Of a stretch of DNA of 64,000 bases, positions 7,910-17,268 are shown piece by piece. The translations under genes were made by a program, and so were the position numbers. Position 1 is the first letter of the stretch; every line of letters begins with the position of its first letter. Location of the stretch: positions 1 through 64,000 of the IMG/VR virus record IMGVR_UViG_3300046170_000464, one strand, 5' to 3'. This DNA comes from a virus. The notes beneath the pieces are model-generated. The model had not been told where the DNA came from and searched no databases. It saw only the letters and a program-made list of their open reading frames with translations.

Positions 7910-8590
7910 ATGAAAACAGTTCGTCATCCAATTGAAAGTGCGTGCTGGTCTGTCGACGATGACCCAGCGGCACAAAACTTTGATGACTGGGATTATGTGG
8001 TTGAAGCTGTTAAAACAGCTGCGATTTGTCGTATTCAGTGTGACAATCCTTTTGTCAATGCTTTTCCTGGCGATCATTACCGCATTCTGGCTGGCCTCGT
8101 CTATAACCTTGATCGTTCTAAGGGGCCACTTAAGTTAGTAGACATCGGTACTCACTTAGGTACTTCAGCACGAACCATGCTGGACTTCTCACCTGATGAA
8201 GATACTGTCGAAACTTTTGACGTTAATAAGTGGGATAGTTATTCCGTTAGTTATTTAAACGAAAAGGACTTTGAAAGCCGTTTAACTCAGCACGTAGAGG
8301 ATCTAATGGATCCTCAAGTTTTTGCGCGATTCGCAAAGATGCTTTGTGAGGCTGACTTTATTATGTGCGATGGCCCTAAGGACGGAATATTTGAACAAAA
8401 GTTTTATAGTTTGTTATCTAGTTTAGAATTTCCTAAGAAACCACGGTGGTTGTTTTTGGACGACATCCGTTTTCCTAGTGAAATGGTTTCCTGGCGATTG
8501 ATCGATTCCCCAAAACTAGACTTGACTTCTTTTGGTCACTTCAGTGGAACTGGACTCGTCAACATCTCTGAAGGTTTTAAGTTTGGCTAA
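7910..8590 (+). CDS. class I SAM-dependent methyltransferase-like protein
   Basis: A 226-residue protein with LKLVDIGTHLGTSARTML (SAM-binding glycine loop) and VETFDVNKW (acidic end of strand 2), then DFIMCDGPKDG and WLFLDDIRFP. It resembles the 5296 methyltransferase and follows the GT2 gene directly, so it probably acts on the same glycan. Its stop overlaps the ATG of the HTH gene at 8590. Confidence 0.65.
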   Translation: MKTVRHPIESACWSVDDDPAAQNFDDWDYVVEAVKTAAICRIQCDNPFVNAFPGDHYRILAGLVYNLDRSKGPLKLVDIGTHLGTSARTMLDFSPDEDTVETFDVNKWDSYSVSYLNEKDFESRLTQHVEDLMDPQVFARFAKMLCEADFIMCDGPKDGIFEQKFYSLLSSLEFPKKPRWLFLDDIRFPSEMVSWRLIDSPKLDLTSFGHFSGTGLVNISEGFKFG

Positions 8591-8868
8591 TGCCTTTTTA
8601 CTCGGCGTTCACAGCAAGCGGTTATTTAATTAATAACCTTCAGTCTTTACTTGACCAAAAAGACATCTCGTCTTTTGGCTTAAGTAAGCTTGCTTGCTTG
8701 TCTCCGACTACAACTCGTAAAATTTGTAGCGATTCAAGTTATATACCGTCACCCGATGTTCTTGAGAAGATTTGTCTTTCTCTTGAAGTTACTCCCGGCG
8801 ACGTTTTAGGAATAAAGAGTACAATGGAGTTAACTGTTGCAGTAGGTTCTGGTGTTTTCTCAGGCTGA
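8590..8868 (+). CDS. Cro/C1-type helix-turn-helix protein
   Basis: A 92-residue protein. Residues about 28-75 fit an XRE helix-turn-helix (FGLSKLACLSPTTTRKIC, then PSPDVLEKICLSLEVTPGDVLG), the arrangement seen in small Cro/YozG-like regulators. It overlaps the preceding methyltransferase by 1 nt and the next gene by 17 nt. It probably regulates phage or cargo transcription. Confidence 0.7.
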   Translation: MPFYSAFTASGYLINNLQSLLDQKDISSFGLSKLACLSPTTTRKICSDSSYIPSPDVLEKICLSLEVTPGDVLGIKSTMELTVAVGSGVFSG

Positions 8869-9355
8869 TTATGCGTTAGCTGCACGTCTGCTCGGTCTGC
8901 CGATGCCGGTAACCCCTGCTGAACAAGCAGCGGCTGCTCCAATGACGGCACGTGTTTTGCGTGACTTCATGCAAATGCGGCCTCCAAGTGCGGATGGTGG
9001 TTCAGACGCGATGTATACGGGAGCTACACGCTCTTTGAATTCATATCCGGATGTCGAGTATCCGATGGTGAAGGCTAAGTTGGCCTCTCGCCTTCGCACT
9101 GAGGTTGAAGAACCCAGTGCTGATCAGTACTTAGCTGAACTTTTGGAGCAACTTATCCAAAACCCTGAGCTAGTCATGGAGATGCTGGCTCTCTTGGATC
9201 AGCTTGATGCACAAGAACAGGCACACATGGACGAGCTTTCATCTCAGCGTCCTCCTGACTTTGATATGCCTAACGAGGGTACCAACTATTCGATGCTTAA
9301 TGCACCGGCTTCAAACACTATTCCTCCCTCTGTGCAGTTTCAACAACTGAGCTGA
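8852..9355 (+). CDS. hypothetical protein, helical, probable virion-associated
   Basis: A 167-residue protein from GTG 8852, overlapping the HTH gene by 17 nt. It is Ala/Met/Leu-rich and helical, with an acidic stretch (LAELLEQLIQNPELVMEMLALLDQLDAQEQ). It begins a run of tightly packed genes to 12352. Not recognised. Confidence 0.55.
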   Translation: MFSQADYALAARLLGLPMPVTPAEQAAAAPMTARVLRDFMQMRPPSADGGSDAMYTGATRSLNSYPDVEYPMVKAKLASRLRTEVEEPSADQYLAELLEQLIQNPELVMEMLALLDQLDAQEQAHMDELSSQRPPDFDMPNEGTNYSMLNAPASNTIPPSVQFQQLS

Positions 9356-9591
9356 TGAACAACCAACGTAACCGGGAACTTATGGAGAGAGACGTCCGTA
9401 GAGACGCGCCTGAGCAAAATCCTGTGGATTTTATGCACAGATATATTCTTTCTAATTTCCCTCAGACTTCTGCTCTTCCTTCTAAGGAACAGAAAGAATC
9501 TATGTTGCCCATGAATACTCAAGATAATGGTTTAAAATTAATGAAGAAGCCACTTAGTGGCACTTCTTTCGATAACCCAGCAGGAAGTTAA
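9355..9591 (+). CDS. hypothetical protein
   Basis: A 78-residue hydrophilic protein. Its ATG overlaps the preceding stop (TGATG), indicating coupled translation. The N-terminus is rich in Arg/Asn. No motif recognised. Confidence 0.5.
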   Translation: MNNQRNRELMERDVRRDAPEQNPVDFMHRYILSNFPQTSALPSKEQKESMLPMNTQDNGLKLMKKPLSGTSFDNPAGS

Positions 9592-9592
9592 A

Positions 9593-10153
9593 ATGCCAGT
9601 AATAACAGGAACGGGCGGTGCAATCTTAAGTGGTGGAGCTAAAGCTGGCTTAGGAGGAATGCTTTCTGGCGGAACAGGACAAGGAGTTGTAAATTCCGTT
9701 ATTGGTAGTGCATTAGCGGGAAGTACGCCTGAACTTTTAAAAGCTTTGTTTGGTCCAGGGGGCGCTGCACGGACAAATACTGGTGCGCAAACAACTGGAC
9801 CTGGAGGTAAATTTACTATTACTGCTCAAGATGTATTAGCTCTTGAACAGTATGCGTCTAAAGAAAATTTCAGACGTCGACTACTTGGTCTGCCTCAAAT
9901 TGATGTCCAGTCAGTTCTTGACGACACTGCACGCCGTCTTGATGATCAACTAAGTCGTGCGTCTGAACGCAAAAGAGAAGAAGTTAGGTTAGAAGGTGAG
10001 TTAAGAGCTTTGCCACAAGCTTTTGCAAGTATGGGGCAAATGGGCACCGCACAAAGTAGGATAGCTGAAGCAGCTCTTTCGAAAGTTTTAGAGGGCAATC
10101 TTCCTGCTCCTTATCTTTCGAATATGGGCAATGTTCGCCAAATTACTAAGTAA
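9593..10153 (+). CDS. hypothetical virion-type protein with Gly-rich N-terminus
   Basis: About 186 residues from ATG 9593, chosen because AGGAAG lies 6-9 nt upstream and the preceding gene stops at 9591. Residues 1-55 are Gly/Ala/Ser-rich and hydrophobic (GAILSGGAKAGLGGMLSGG); the rest is a charged helical region with many Arg and Glu. This matches the genes at 2416 and 10800, so the group may form internal or membrane-active virion parts. Confidence 0.55.
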   Translation: MPVITGTGGAILSGGAKAGLGGMLSGGTGQGVVNSVIGSALAGSTPELLKALFGPGGAARTNTGAQTTGPGGKFTITAQDVLALEQYASKENFRRRLLGLPQIDVQSVLDDTARRLDDQLSRASERKREEVRLEGELRALPQAFASMGQMGTAQSRIAEAALSKVLEGNLPAPYLSNMGNVRQITK

Positions 10154-10155
10154 TC

Positions 10156-10797
10156 ATGGAACAAGGAGATCTTACAAAATTTGGTGGCAGCCTTACAGAC
10201 ATGTACGGCATTCAATTTGATACAGCCGGTGGGCTTCCTGAAGTAAAGTCACGAAAAACTTCTGGTAGTAGAGAAGCTCTTGAAGCATTGGGGGAAAATT
10301 TACCTCCTGAAATTAGAAATTTACTTGAAGCTAACCGAGCTTTAGAAGCAACCCCGACACCAGGTTCTGCTCCTCTAGTTCCTAGTCAGACTCAACAGTC
10401 TGGTCGTAGTCAATCAACTCCCTTAGATCCTTATACACCAGAGCGTAATCCGACACCAGCAACAACAACTACTCCTACAGCTGTCGGGGCGTACGACGGA
10501 AATCAACAGTTAATTAAAGATCTTCTTTCTAACCTTCCTGGTTATCAAGAGCGAGCTTTACAAGGTCGCCTTAAAGAAGCTGAAGCTGTTGGTGCTCAAG
10601 CACGAAAGCGAGACGTTATTGCAGAGTGGGGCGCTATTACTAGAGCAGAAATTGCTAAGGAACAAGCACTAGCTCAATCACTTATGGTGACTAGTGTGTA
10701 CGCCAACACTCCAAATGTGAGTGTCATGCAAGCAATGAACGCTACAGCTCCTAGCGTTATCGGAGCTTACAAAATGGGTTCTTCGGTACTTAAGTAA
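10156..10797 (+). CDS. hypothetical virion-type protein with Pro/Thr-rich linker
   Basis: A 213-residue protein beginning 2 nt after the previous stop. Residues about 70-115 form a Pro/Thr/Gln-rich linker; the C-terminal half is helical and Ala-rich. No enzymatic motif is seen. Position and composition suggest a virion component. Confidence 0.55.
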   Translation: MEQGDLTKFGGSLTDMYGIQFDTAGGLPEVKSRKTSGSREALEALGENLPPEIRNLLEANRALEATPTPGSAPLVPSQTQQSGRSQSTPLDPYTPERNPTPATTTTPTAVGAYDGNQQLIKDLLSNLPGYQERALQGRLKEAEAVGAQARKRDVIAEWGAITRAEIAKEQALAQSLMVTSVYANTPNVSVMQAMNATAPSVIGAYKMGSSVLK

Positions 10798-10799
10798 TC

Positions 10800-11613
10800 A
10801 TGGGATTAAATATCGGCAATATAATTAAAGGCGGCCTTAGCGGTTTCGCTGCAGGCGGTCCACCCGGAGCTCTTGTCGGCGCAGTTGGCGGCGCTCTTTC
10901 AGGAGAAGGAGGGTCCTCCAGTAGTGGAGGTAGCGCTGCTGCTGGACCCGCCCCCTATAGATTACTACGCAAAGTATGGAGCTCAAGCTGCGTCAGCTAA
11001 TGCTCCTCTGACTTTAGCTGGACAACGTTACGGACAAACTGTCTCTAGTGTTTCTGGTGCTCAAGGTCTTTTAGGGTCAAGTCTCTCAAGCGGACAATTG
11101 ACTGCTTTACGAGATGCGGCAGAGCGTGGTCAGCTTTCTTCGCAGGCGCAAGTCAAAGAGGTTGCCGATCTTATCGGTAAAGGACTTGATTTACAATCTG
11201 CACTTGGTAACGCAAGACTTAGTGTTGGACTGCTTGATCCTCAGTTCTTAAGCCAAGCTGCCACAGCAGCACGCGGGGGTGACAACACACTTGCTCAGAA
11301 CTTAGCTTATACGAATCTTGGTCTTAAAGCCTTACAAGAAGGCGCGAAAACTAATATTGCTCAAAGGTATGCGCAAGATTTGGGAGCTATGGCCCAAACC
11401 CGTGCAACTGGAGCAGCAAATCTTGCTCTTGGTTCACAGCGAATTGCCGGTGATCTGGCTAAATATGATGCGCAGATTGTCGGTAATTTGACTCTTAACA
11501 AAGCCAGAACAGAAAGTGATCTTGCACGCGTTCGTGCGAATGTGGGTGCTACCAAAGATTTACGTCAAAACGCAATGAATATTGCGCTTACTGGTCAGCG
11601 ATTCTTCGGATGA
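10800..11613 (+). CDS. virion-type protein interrupted by a +1 frame change
   Basis: The first frame (ATG 10800) encodes a Gly-rich hydrophobic N-terminus and would end at 11000. The real continuation (IDYYAKYGAQAASANAPL onward to 11613) lies in the +1 frame. Skipping one base in GCC CCC T ATA GAT (T10956) joins them into about 271 residues. CCC-T is a plausible +1 slip site because one proline tRNA can pair with CCC or CCU. After the junction the protein is a long Ala/Gln/Leu-rich helix. An insertion error is the main alternative. The stop overlaps the next ATG. Confidence 0.6.
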
Positions 11614-12140
11614 TTGAAACACAAGTTCGCGATACTAGTACAGTCGGGGCTTGGCTTACAGCATTAGGCAAAACTGAAAAGGATGCTTTCTTGCACTATG
11701 TCAAGAACAGCACTAGCGAAATTGAGTCGTATTTATATGCTCGTTTTTTGCGTCCTGGTTATAACGGCTCAATTGCCGATTTATCCGCCTGGGTGCAAGA
11801 AAAATATCCCAAACAAGATCTACGTAAAGTCTTGTTAATTGAAATCGACAGTCTGAAGATGGATATCGATAACGTAAGAGATATGACCAACACAGGGATG
11901 TTGGACTATGCCACAGCGGCAACAAAAATTTCTGTACTTCAAAAAGAGCTTCGGTCTCACATTCAAGCAGTCCGACAGCTCACTGACGGTGTTGATCGAC
12001 GCGGACTTCTGCTTGCTGGAGCTGATCGATGCCTGCGAGAACTAATGAATAGCTTCGAAGATTCTCCTACGATGGCCGATTTACTCGACGATGCTTCTAT
12101 CGTTGTGTGGTCAACAATCGAACGCGAAGAAAAAACGTGA
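11610..12140 (+). CDS. hypothetical helical protein, possible small terminase subunit
   Basis: A 176-residue helical protein (VLLIEIDSLKMDIDNVRDMTNTGML, then ATAATKISVLQKELRSHIQAVRQL). Size, helicity and position before the terminase large subunit gene would suit a small terminase subunit, but no DNA-binding motif is clear, so this is only a suggestion. It overlaps the preceding gene (ATGA) and the next (GTGA). Confidence 0.5.
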   Translation: MIETQVRDTSTVGAWLTALGKTEKDAFLHYVKNSTSEIESYLYARFLRPGYNGSIADLSAWVQEKYPKQDLRKVLLIEIDSLKMDIDNVRDMTNTGMLDYATAATKISVLQKELRSHIQAVRQLTDGVDRRGLLLAGADRCLRELMNSFEDSPTMADLLDDASIVVWSTIEREEKT

Positions 12141-12352
12141 CGGACGCTGAACGAATTATTCAGTACATCGAAGACACCGAATACGACAGAGAAGTTTTAC
12201 CGCATTACGGTCTACTGCCGGATTGGTTTGTTCGCTACAACGAGCTTAAAGAACTCATCGTCACGTATCTAAACGGGTTCGAGGAGTCCGAGGATATTGA
12301 CCAGAGGACACTTAAAGATTCCCATGAAGGAATCATTAACTCCGAGAGCTAG
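12137..12352 (+). CDS. small acidic hypothetical protein
   Basis: About 71 residues from GTG 12137, overlapping the previous stop by 4 nt. It is acidic (YIEDTEYDREVLP, EESEDID). Its last 84 nt are antisense to the 3' end of the convergent GH130-like gene. Not recognised. Confidence 0.5.
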   Translation: MTDAERIIQYIEDTEYDREVLPHYGLLPDWFVRYNELKELIVTYLNGFEESEDIDQRTLKDSHEGIINSES

Positions 12353-13360
12353 TTCGATTGTGTCGTCTTCTTCGACGTAACTACCTCCGAAAGGCAAGAT
12401 ACAAGCAGGTTGCGTAGAAACAGGTTGACCTGTGCAGTCAGTCCACCAAATTAAATCGTCGTGCAAAGAGCCACTAAAAAGTGCTTCAGTGCATTGCCGC
12501 GTAATTTTAGTAAGACCTTCATCGAGTGTGTATACGCCTAGGTGATAAAGAAGGTGTTGCCTCTGTGTCTTTGTATCAAAAGCCATGTATTTCCAGTGGA
12601 AAAACACCAACCACTCGTCTCCGATTTTTATAGGAGCGGTCGAGTTAAAGGTAGGACAATCACTGACGACCTTTTTGAGAGACGACGAATCAATTACTCG
12701 ATCGGGTTCTCCAGGAGTTTTAAAGACAAGAGGCAGAGTTGAATACTGCAACCTTAATTTTTCGCCATCAGTAAAGAAACACCAGTTTTTCTCAGCTTTA
12801 TCTTTAACTAAATTTTGCCCAGCAGGAGGGTAAACACAGTCTGTTACCTGGCCTTTTTTATCAACTTTTCCCACGCAAACTTTGGGGCTTTTCACGAGCA
12901 TGCGAGATGAAGTATCCCATTTCGAAGCGTAAGAACTTGTAATAAACTGCATGTAAAGTTCTTTGTCTGGACCTTCAAAAAGTCGAGCATCTTCGTAGCT
13001 CAACCTATGAGGTGTAGATCTGATTTTGCGTGCATTCTCAATACGATCTTCTGCTACTAGTTCACCGATATAGATATCAGTTGGGGTGTTGTTGTAGTAA
13101 AAATATTTTCTGTCGTGTCTGAATACAAAAGGTTCAGGTTGACTCCTGAACGAAATAAGTTTGTGGCCTTTGCGAGTTAGTAGACAAGGACTAAAATTTG
13201 CAATTGCTTGGTCAGGCAGTCCCCAGTTGATTCTCGTAAATTTTCCTCCAATATCATCGGCCTGTTGATAAACAGTGGCGTAACCATCTTTCTGTCGAAT
13301 ATTAATAGGTACTTGAAGATACTTAAGCGCAGTGGTGTGTCGGTTGATTTGAAGTGTCAT
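12269..13360 (-). CDS. five-bladed beta-propeller glycoside hydrolase/phosphorylase-like protein (GH130-like)
   Basis: A 363-residue protein with the pattern of GH130 and related beta-propellers that act on mannosides: FSPCLLTRKGHKLISF, then YEDARLFEGP (the characteristic E-D-x-R blade), EKNWCFFTDGEKLRLQYS and FSGSLHDDLIWW. The neighbouring upstream gene is a GT4 transferase whose stop overlaps this start, so both probably act on one oligosaccharide. Whether it is a hydrolase, phosphorylase or non-catalytic propeller cannot be decided here. Confidence 0.6.
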   Translation of the reverse strand: MTLQINRHTTALKYLQVPINIRQKDGYATVYQQADDIGGKFTRINWGLPDQAIANFSPCLLTRKGHKLISFRSQPEPFVFRHDRKYFYYNNTPTDIYIGELVAEDRIENARKIRSTPHRLSYEDARLFEGPDKELYMQFITSSYASKWDTSSRMLVKSPKVCVGKVDKKGQVTDCVYPPAGQNLVKDKAEKNWCFFTDGEKLRLQYSTLPLVFKTPGEPDRVIDSSSLKKVVSDCPTFNSTAPIKIGDEWLVFFHWKYMAFDTKTQRQHLLYHLGVYTLDEGLTKITRQCTEALFSGSLHDDLIWWTDCTGQPVSTQPACILPFGGSYVEEDDTIELALGVNDSFMGIFKCPLVNILGLLEPV

Positions 13361-14523
13361 TAGGCAGTCTCCATTGCTTTAGTAAATCCTTCGGCTACCC
13401 GTTCCCAGGAATACGAAGGATTTTGAGTAACTTCAAAGCAATCGTCAGCTACTTTTTTACGATAATCTTTATCTTCGTAAACTTTATTTAGAAGTTCTGC
13501 AGCATGTTTATAGTCGATAATTCCCCGCTCGACGCCGAGATCTTTATCGGTAATCCACGCAGCTACATCAATCAATAAACCCTTACCCTGCCAGACATCT
13601 TTACAAGAGGTGTGGTTCGGAACGATCTGAGGTTTTCGACAAAGAGCATGTTCAAAAGGAACTAAACCCCATCCTTCACCGTTGGCCGTATTGATTCCGA
13701 CATCCGAGATGTTGTAAATAAGATTGAGCTGCTCATCAGGTGGAGCGCCCATGTAGTTCATGTTTGGTGTCAAAGCCAGTTTCTGAGTGGGATCGTTTCC
13801 TCTTCGACGCATCTCAGTTTCAAAAAGCTCTTTTACCGCCCACCCGAGATCCTTTTCTCCCATGTGCAGGTACAACATGACATCGTCTTTCCCCGTGGCA
13901 AACTCAGCAAATGCTTTGATTGTCAGGTCGATATTCTTTCTAGGTTGATTTCTATTGCCGTTAAATACGACAAATTTGTCTAGAGGTACACCAAGTTTTT
14001 TACGAGTCTCAATCATGTCTAGCTCATGAAATTTTCCTTTATCAAGTCCATGAGGGATCACCCCTAATTTTTTAGGTTGAATTCCATGAGCCATTAGCCT
14101 TTGGGCTTGCTCGATAGTAAACGTAATAGCAAAGTCGAAGTCTTTGATATACCTCAACATCGAGAGGGGGTACCACTCAGAATCTGTGGGGAAATAACCA
14201 ATAAATTTGAACTTGAGTTGATGTTTTAAAAGGTGAATCCGTTCCCAAACTTGATTGACGATCCAAATATCATTAAGGCAAATAAACCAGTCTGGACGTT
14301 CGTTTTCGACGATTGACTGAATTCTACCTAGACCAAAACGATCAGCGGGGTTGTGCGGTGCAGCAGGATAAATTTTGAACGGGTACGGGTGAGGGTCCCC
14401 TGTGTAGTTAATGCCGTATACGACGACTTCATTGGTTTTCGATAAATGCTCGAGAATACTGTGAGTTACTCGTGCAAACCCTGTATTTGAAACAGCATCT
14501 CCGTACCACAGAATCTTTGCCAT
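13360..14523 (-). CDS. GT4 family glycosyltransferase
   Basis: A 387-residue GT-B enzyme. It has the N-terminal GDAVSNTGFARVTHSIL, the hinge segment LGVIPHGLDKGKFHE, VFNGNRNQPRKNIDLTIKAF at the donor-domain start, and the donor-binding GEGWGLVPFEHALC (the E-x7-E region). GT4 members transfer mannose, glucose or similar sugars from nucleotide sugars. It is co-oriented and overlapping with the GH130-like gene and likely expressed from the element at 14541-14557. Confidence 0.85.
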   Translation of the reverse strand: MAKILWYGDAVSNTGFARVTHSILEHLSKTNEVVVYGINYTGDPHPYPFKIYPAAPHNPADRFGLGRIQSIVENERPDWFICLNDIWIVNQVWERIHLLKHQLKFKFIGYFPTDSEWYPLSMLRYIKDFDFAITFTIEQAQRLMAHGIQPKKLGVIPHGLDKGKFHELDMIETRKKLGVPLDKFVVFNGNRNQPRKNIDLTIKAFAEFATGKDDVMLYLHMGEKDLGWAVKELFETEMRRRGNDPTQKLALTPNMNYMGAPPDEQLNLIYNISDVGINTANGEGWGLVPFEHALCRKPQIVPNHTSCKDVWQGKGLLIDVAAWITDKDLGVERGIIDYKHAAELLNKVYEDKDYRKKVADDCFEVTQNPSYSWERVAEGFTKAMETA

Positions 14524-14540
14524 TGGGGTCTAGACTTTCG

Positions 14541-14557
14541 GTATCAGTATACAAACA
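14541..14557 (-). promoter_or_regulatory. CTGTTTGTATACTGATAC motif, candidate promoter
   Basis: Located 18 nt upstream of the GT4 ATG on the minus strand. TATACT is a good -10-like box, and the surrounding bases match the elements at 6041 and 7107. Confidence 0.5.
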
Positions 14558-14567
14558 GTACTAGATA

Positions 14568-16088
14568 ATGCCTAGCAGGGAAACATTCGCGTATCGCCGA
14601 GCTTTAAAACTACGCGCTCAAAAAGCGTTGGAAACTGAAGACACGACGATCGATAATGTGTTCTCTCGTGCACAGACTGATTTCTTAACCTTCTGCACTC
14701 TTTTAGATAAACCTCCAGCCAGACATATGCTGGAGTGGCATAGAGAGCTCATAACTGGAGAAAGCAATAAGTACCTTATAGATATCGCGGGTCCGAACTT
14801 AGATATTCTGAGTCCTCGTGGTTCAGCCAAAAGCACTGTACTCAACTTGTTTACTGCTTGGGTTATCGGCAGACATACACAGGCTGGTAGACCTCTTCAG
14901 ATTATTTATTGCTCATACAACATCGCGACAGCTATTCCCAAAAGTCGAATTATTAAACAAATTATCGATTCATCGACTTTCAAAAAAATATTTCCAAAAG
15001 TCAAGTTAAAAGCTGGGATGCAAAGCGACATAGGCTGGTCTGTCGACTTTGATTATGCGGGCATCACTCGTATTGGTGACGAGGAATTTACCTTAAGAGC
15101 AGCTGGTCTGAGAGGTTCGATTACGTCTAAACGAGCTCACCTCGTGATCGTGGATGACCCTATTAAATCAAGTACCGATATTAAAAACCCTACTGTTCGT
15201 GAGGAGATGAACGGTAACTGGTCATCGGTCATTGCTCCCATCGTGTTTGAGGGAGGTCGATCTATCTGTCTAGGAACTCGTTTTCACCCTTTGGATATAC
15301 ATAAAACAATGTTTATCCCGCAGAAGGGCTGGAAACAAGTCTCACAAGAAGCACTCACGTACAACAAAGACGGGGAAGCGGTTAGTTATTGGCCTGAGCA
15401 GTGGTCTGTCGAATATCTGCAAGGCCAAAAAGAACTGGATCCTGTTGCTTTTGCTTACCAGTACCAGCAACAACCTGTAATGACTTCAGATCTCGTCCTT
15501 TCTCCTGACTTGATCGTTAAAGGGGAAGTCGAAACTGAGTTTGATTCCTTGGCTGTAGGGATCGATCTATCCGCCAGCAAGAACGAGACTTCTGATTACA
15601 CCGCTTTTGTTCTCGGTGGGAGACTCGGGGACAAATACTACGTCATCGATGCACATCAGGTGCGGACCATAGGCAACCTTGAAAAGATTGACTTGTTGTG
15701 CGACATGTTAGTTGAGTGGGGAATCCTAGAACTACAGAACGATCAACATTTCCCCACGTACTCCACAGTGACTCTCGTTGTTGAAGCTGTGGCTTATCAG
15801 GCTTCTCTTGCGGCTGACCTTCGTCGTGTCTTGTTAAACGAAAGAGGTCTAGGTAATCTGCATGTCCACGAAGTAAAAGGATTCCGGGGAGATAAAGTCG
15901 CGAGGTTCAGAGGTACTCTCGGTCTTTTGGAAAATAAAAAAGTTATTTTTAACAAATACAGGAAGTTCGATGCTCTTATAGATCAGCTAATTAACGTAGG
16001 GGCGACGTCTCATGATGATCTTCTCGACGCTTACACTTGGCTTATGACTTATCTTCAACGTCGCGGAAACTTCTCTGTTGAGTTCTAA
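14568..16088 (+). CDS. terL: terminase large subunit
   Basis: A 506-residue DNA-packaging motor. It has a Walker A variant SPRGSAKST (about residues 82-90), an adenine-side IIYCSYNIATA, Walker B with catalytic acid HLVIVDDPIKSS (about 190), and a coupling-type motif CLGTRFHP. The C-terminal RNase H-like nuclease shows acidic clusters at GIDLSASKNETSDYTAF (about 325), LVVEAVAYQ (about 405) and SHDDLLDAYTWL (about 485). Length is normal. The start is ATG 14568 and the stop overlaps the ATG of the next gene. It anchors the structural module that continues to the portal. Confidence 0.95.
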   Translation: MPSRETFAYRRALKLRAQKALETEDTTIDNVFSRAQTDFLTFCTLLDKPPARHMLEWHRELITGESNKYLIDIAGPNLDILSPRGSAKSTVLNLFTAWVIGRHTQAGRPLQIIYCSYNIATAIPKSRIIKQIIDSSTFKKIFPKVKLKAGMQSDIGWSVDFDYAGITRIGDEEFTLRAAGLRGSITSKRAHLVIVDDPIKSSTDIKNPTVREEMNGNWSSVIAPIVFEGGRSICLGTRFHPLDIHKTMFIPQKGWKQVSQEALTYNKDGEAVSYWPEQWSVEYLQGQKELDPVAFAYQYQQQPVMTSDLVLSPDLIVKGEVETEFDSLAVGIDLSASKNETSDYTAFVLGGRLGDKYYVIDAHQVRTIGNLEKIDLLCDMLVEWGILELQNDQHFPTYSTVTLVVEAVAYQASLAADLRRVLLNERGLGNLHVHEVKGFRGDKVARFRGTLGLLENKKVIFNKYRKFDALIDQLINVGATSHDDLLDAYTWLMTYLQRRGNFSVEF

Positions 16089-16960
16089 TGTCTTCTATTT
16101 ACATCTCTGTCACAGCTTACAATCCACTAAGCCGCATTGAGACTCTTCTTGAAGTTTTAAAGGGTTATGAGACTCTTGATCTGGATAAAGAAATTGATAT
16201 TACGATCGATCATGAACATGCTTATGACCTAGATGAGTTCTCATTAATAGTTGCCGGTAACACTAACTTAAAACGCGTAAGCTTTACTGTAGCGTCTCCA
16301 GAGTATGTAGGTTACTCACTTTGCTGGGCACACAAACCGTCTCTAGCTTACCAAGTTGTAAATAAAAAACATGATTATTACATGTACTCAGAAAATGATA
16401 TTCTTTTTACTAAGAAACAATTTGATTACTGGATCGAATATAAAGATGTTTTAAAAGAAGAAAATCAAGAACCAGGTTTTTGTCGAGTCGAAAAAGTACA
16501 AGATAAATTTATTCCTTTTGACAACTACCGTCGCTGGAATTTAAGTGGTGTCACCCCAGATGTTTGGGGACCAATCGGATACAACTGCGGTTTTAAATTC
16601 CGTCCGGCTGAGTCCGGTGTGATTGGTTTTACAACACTAGGTAACCCATACGGTGGTTTTATGATCATGGATCAAGAAGACTCTGAAGAGTACATTCGCT
16701 CAGACAGCAGTCACCCTGTAAAAAGTCACGCAAAAATTGGTTTAAGAAACTGGCCGATTGCCGATCGATCATCAATGGGTTTGGCTTTTGAAAAACTGCT
16801 CCCAGGGCAAGAACATCGCCGAGCTATTCCTCTGATAAACGAAAATGGAAAAATTAAAATCCCTGAGTGCGCCTTAGTTCAGCACTTGGATAATAAGTAC
16901 TCCTCTGCACTTTTAAAAAACTCTCCTATGATCGACACAGACACAATGTTTACATACTGA
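16088..16960 (+). CDS. putative glycosyltransferase (GT-A-like)
   Basis: A 290-residue protein beginning on the terminase stop codon. It has an N-terminal GT-A-like pattern (IYISVTAYNPLSRIETLLEVL) and an acidic donor-site-like YYMYSENDILF. It resembles sugar transferase proteins of cyanobacteria and their phages, but an exact family cannot be named. It adds to the sugar genes flanking the terminase. Confidence 0.55.
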   Translation: MSSIYISVTAYNPLSRIETLLEVLKGYETLDLDKEIDITIDHEHAYDLDEFSLIVAGNTNLKRVSFTVASPEYVGYSLCWAHKPSLAYQVVNKKHDYYMYSENDILFTKKQFDYWIEYKDVLKEENQEPGFCRVEKVQDKFIPFDNYRRWNLSGVTPDVWGPIGYNCGFKFRPAESGVIGFTTLGNPYGGFMIMDQEDSEEYIRSDSSHPVKSHAKIGLRNWPIADRSSMGLAFEKLLPGQEHRRAIPLINENGKIKIPECALVQHLDNKYSSALLKNSPMIDTDTMFTY

Positions 16961-16961
16961 C

Positions 16962-17252
16962 ATGTTCTCTTACTCCGATGACACCATCACCCTGGGAGGT
17001 ATCGAGTTTGACATGGCTATGCCGAGTATTTTTCCCGGCAGCACTGTGGACCACCCCAGTCACTACAACCAAGGTGATGTCGAGTGCATTGACGCAATGC
17101 TTGCTGCAGCTGGAAAAGATGCTGTACAAAACTTTTGTCACCTCTCTTGCATGAAGTATCTCTGGCGCTTTCAACACAAGAACGGAGTTGAAGATTTAAA
17201 AAAAGCTGATTGGTACTTAAAAAAGCTTATTGAGCTGAATAAGTTAGACTGA
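16962..17252 (+). CDS. DUF3310 domain protein
   Basis: A 96-residue protein. From VDHPSHYNQGDVECIDAML through FCHLSCMKYLWRFQHKNGVEDLKKADWYL it matches the DUF3310 signature (HYxxGxxEcID, KYlwRxxxKng.eDLkKAxwYL). The family is widespread in phages and sometimes labelled nucleotide kinase-like, but its biochemical function is unsettled. It starts 2 nt after the glycosyltransferase gene. Confidence 0.85.
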   Translation: MFSYSDDTITLGGIEFDMAMPSIFPGSTVDHPSHYNQGDVECIDAMLAAAGKDAVQNFCHLSCMKYLWRFQHKNGVEDLKKADWYLKKLIELNKLD

Positions 17253-17268
17253 CAGAAAGAATTCACAA

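Noticed and set aside
15560-16080. Possible second nuclease gene in the terminase 3' half
   Set aside because: The acidic clusters belong to the normal C-terminal nuclease domain of the terminase.
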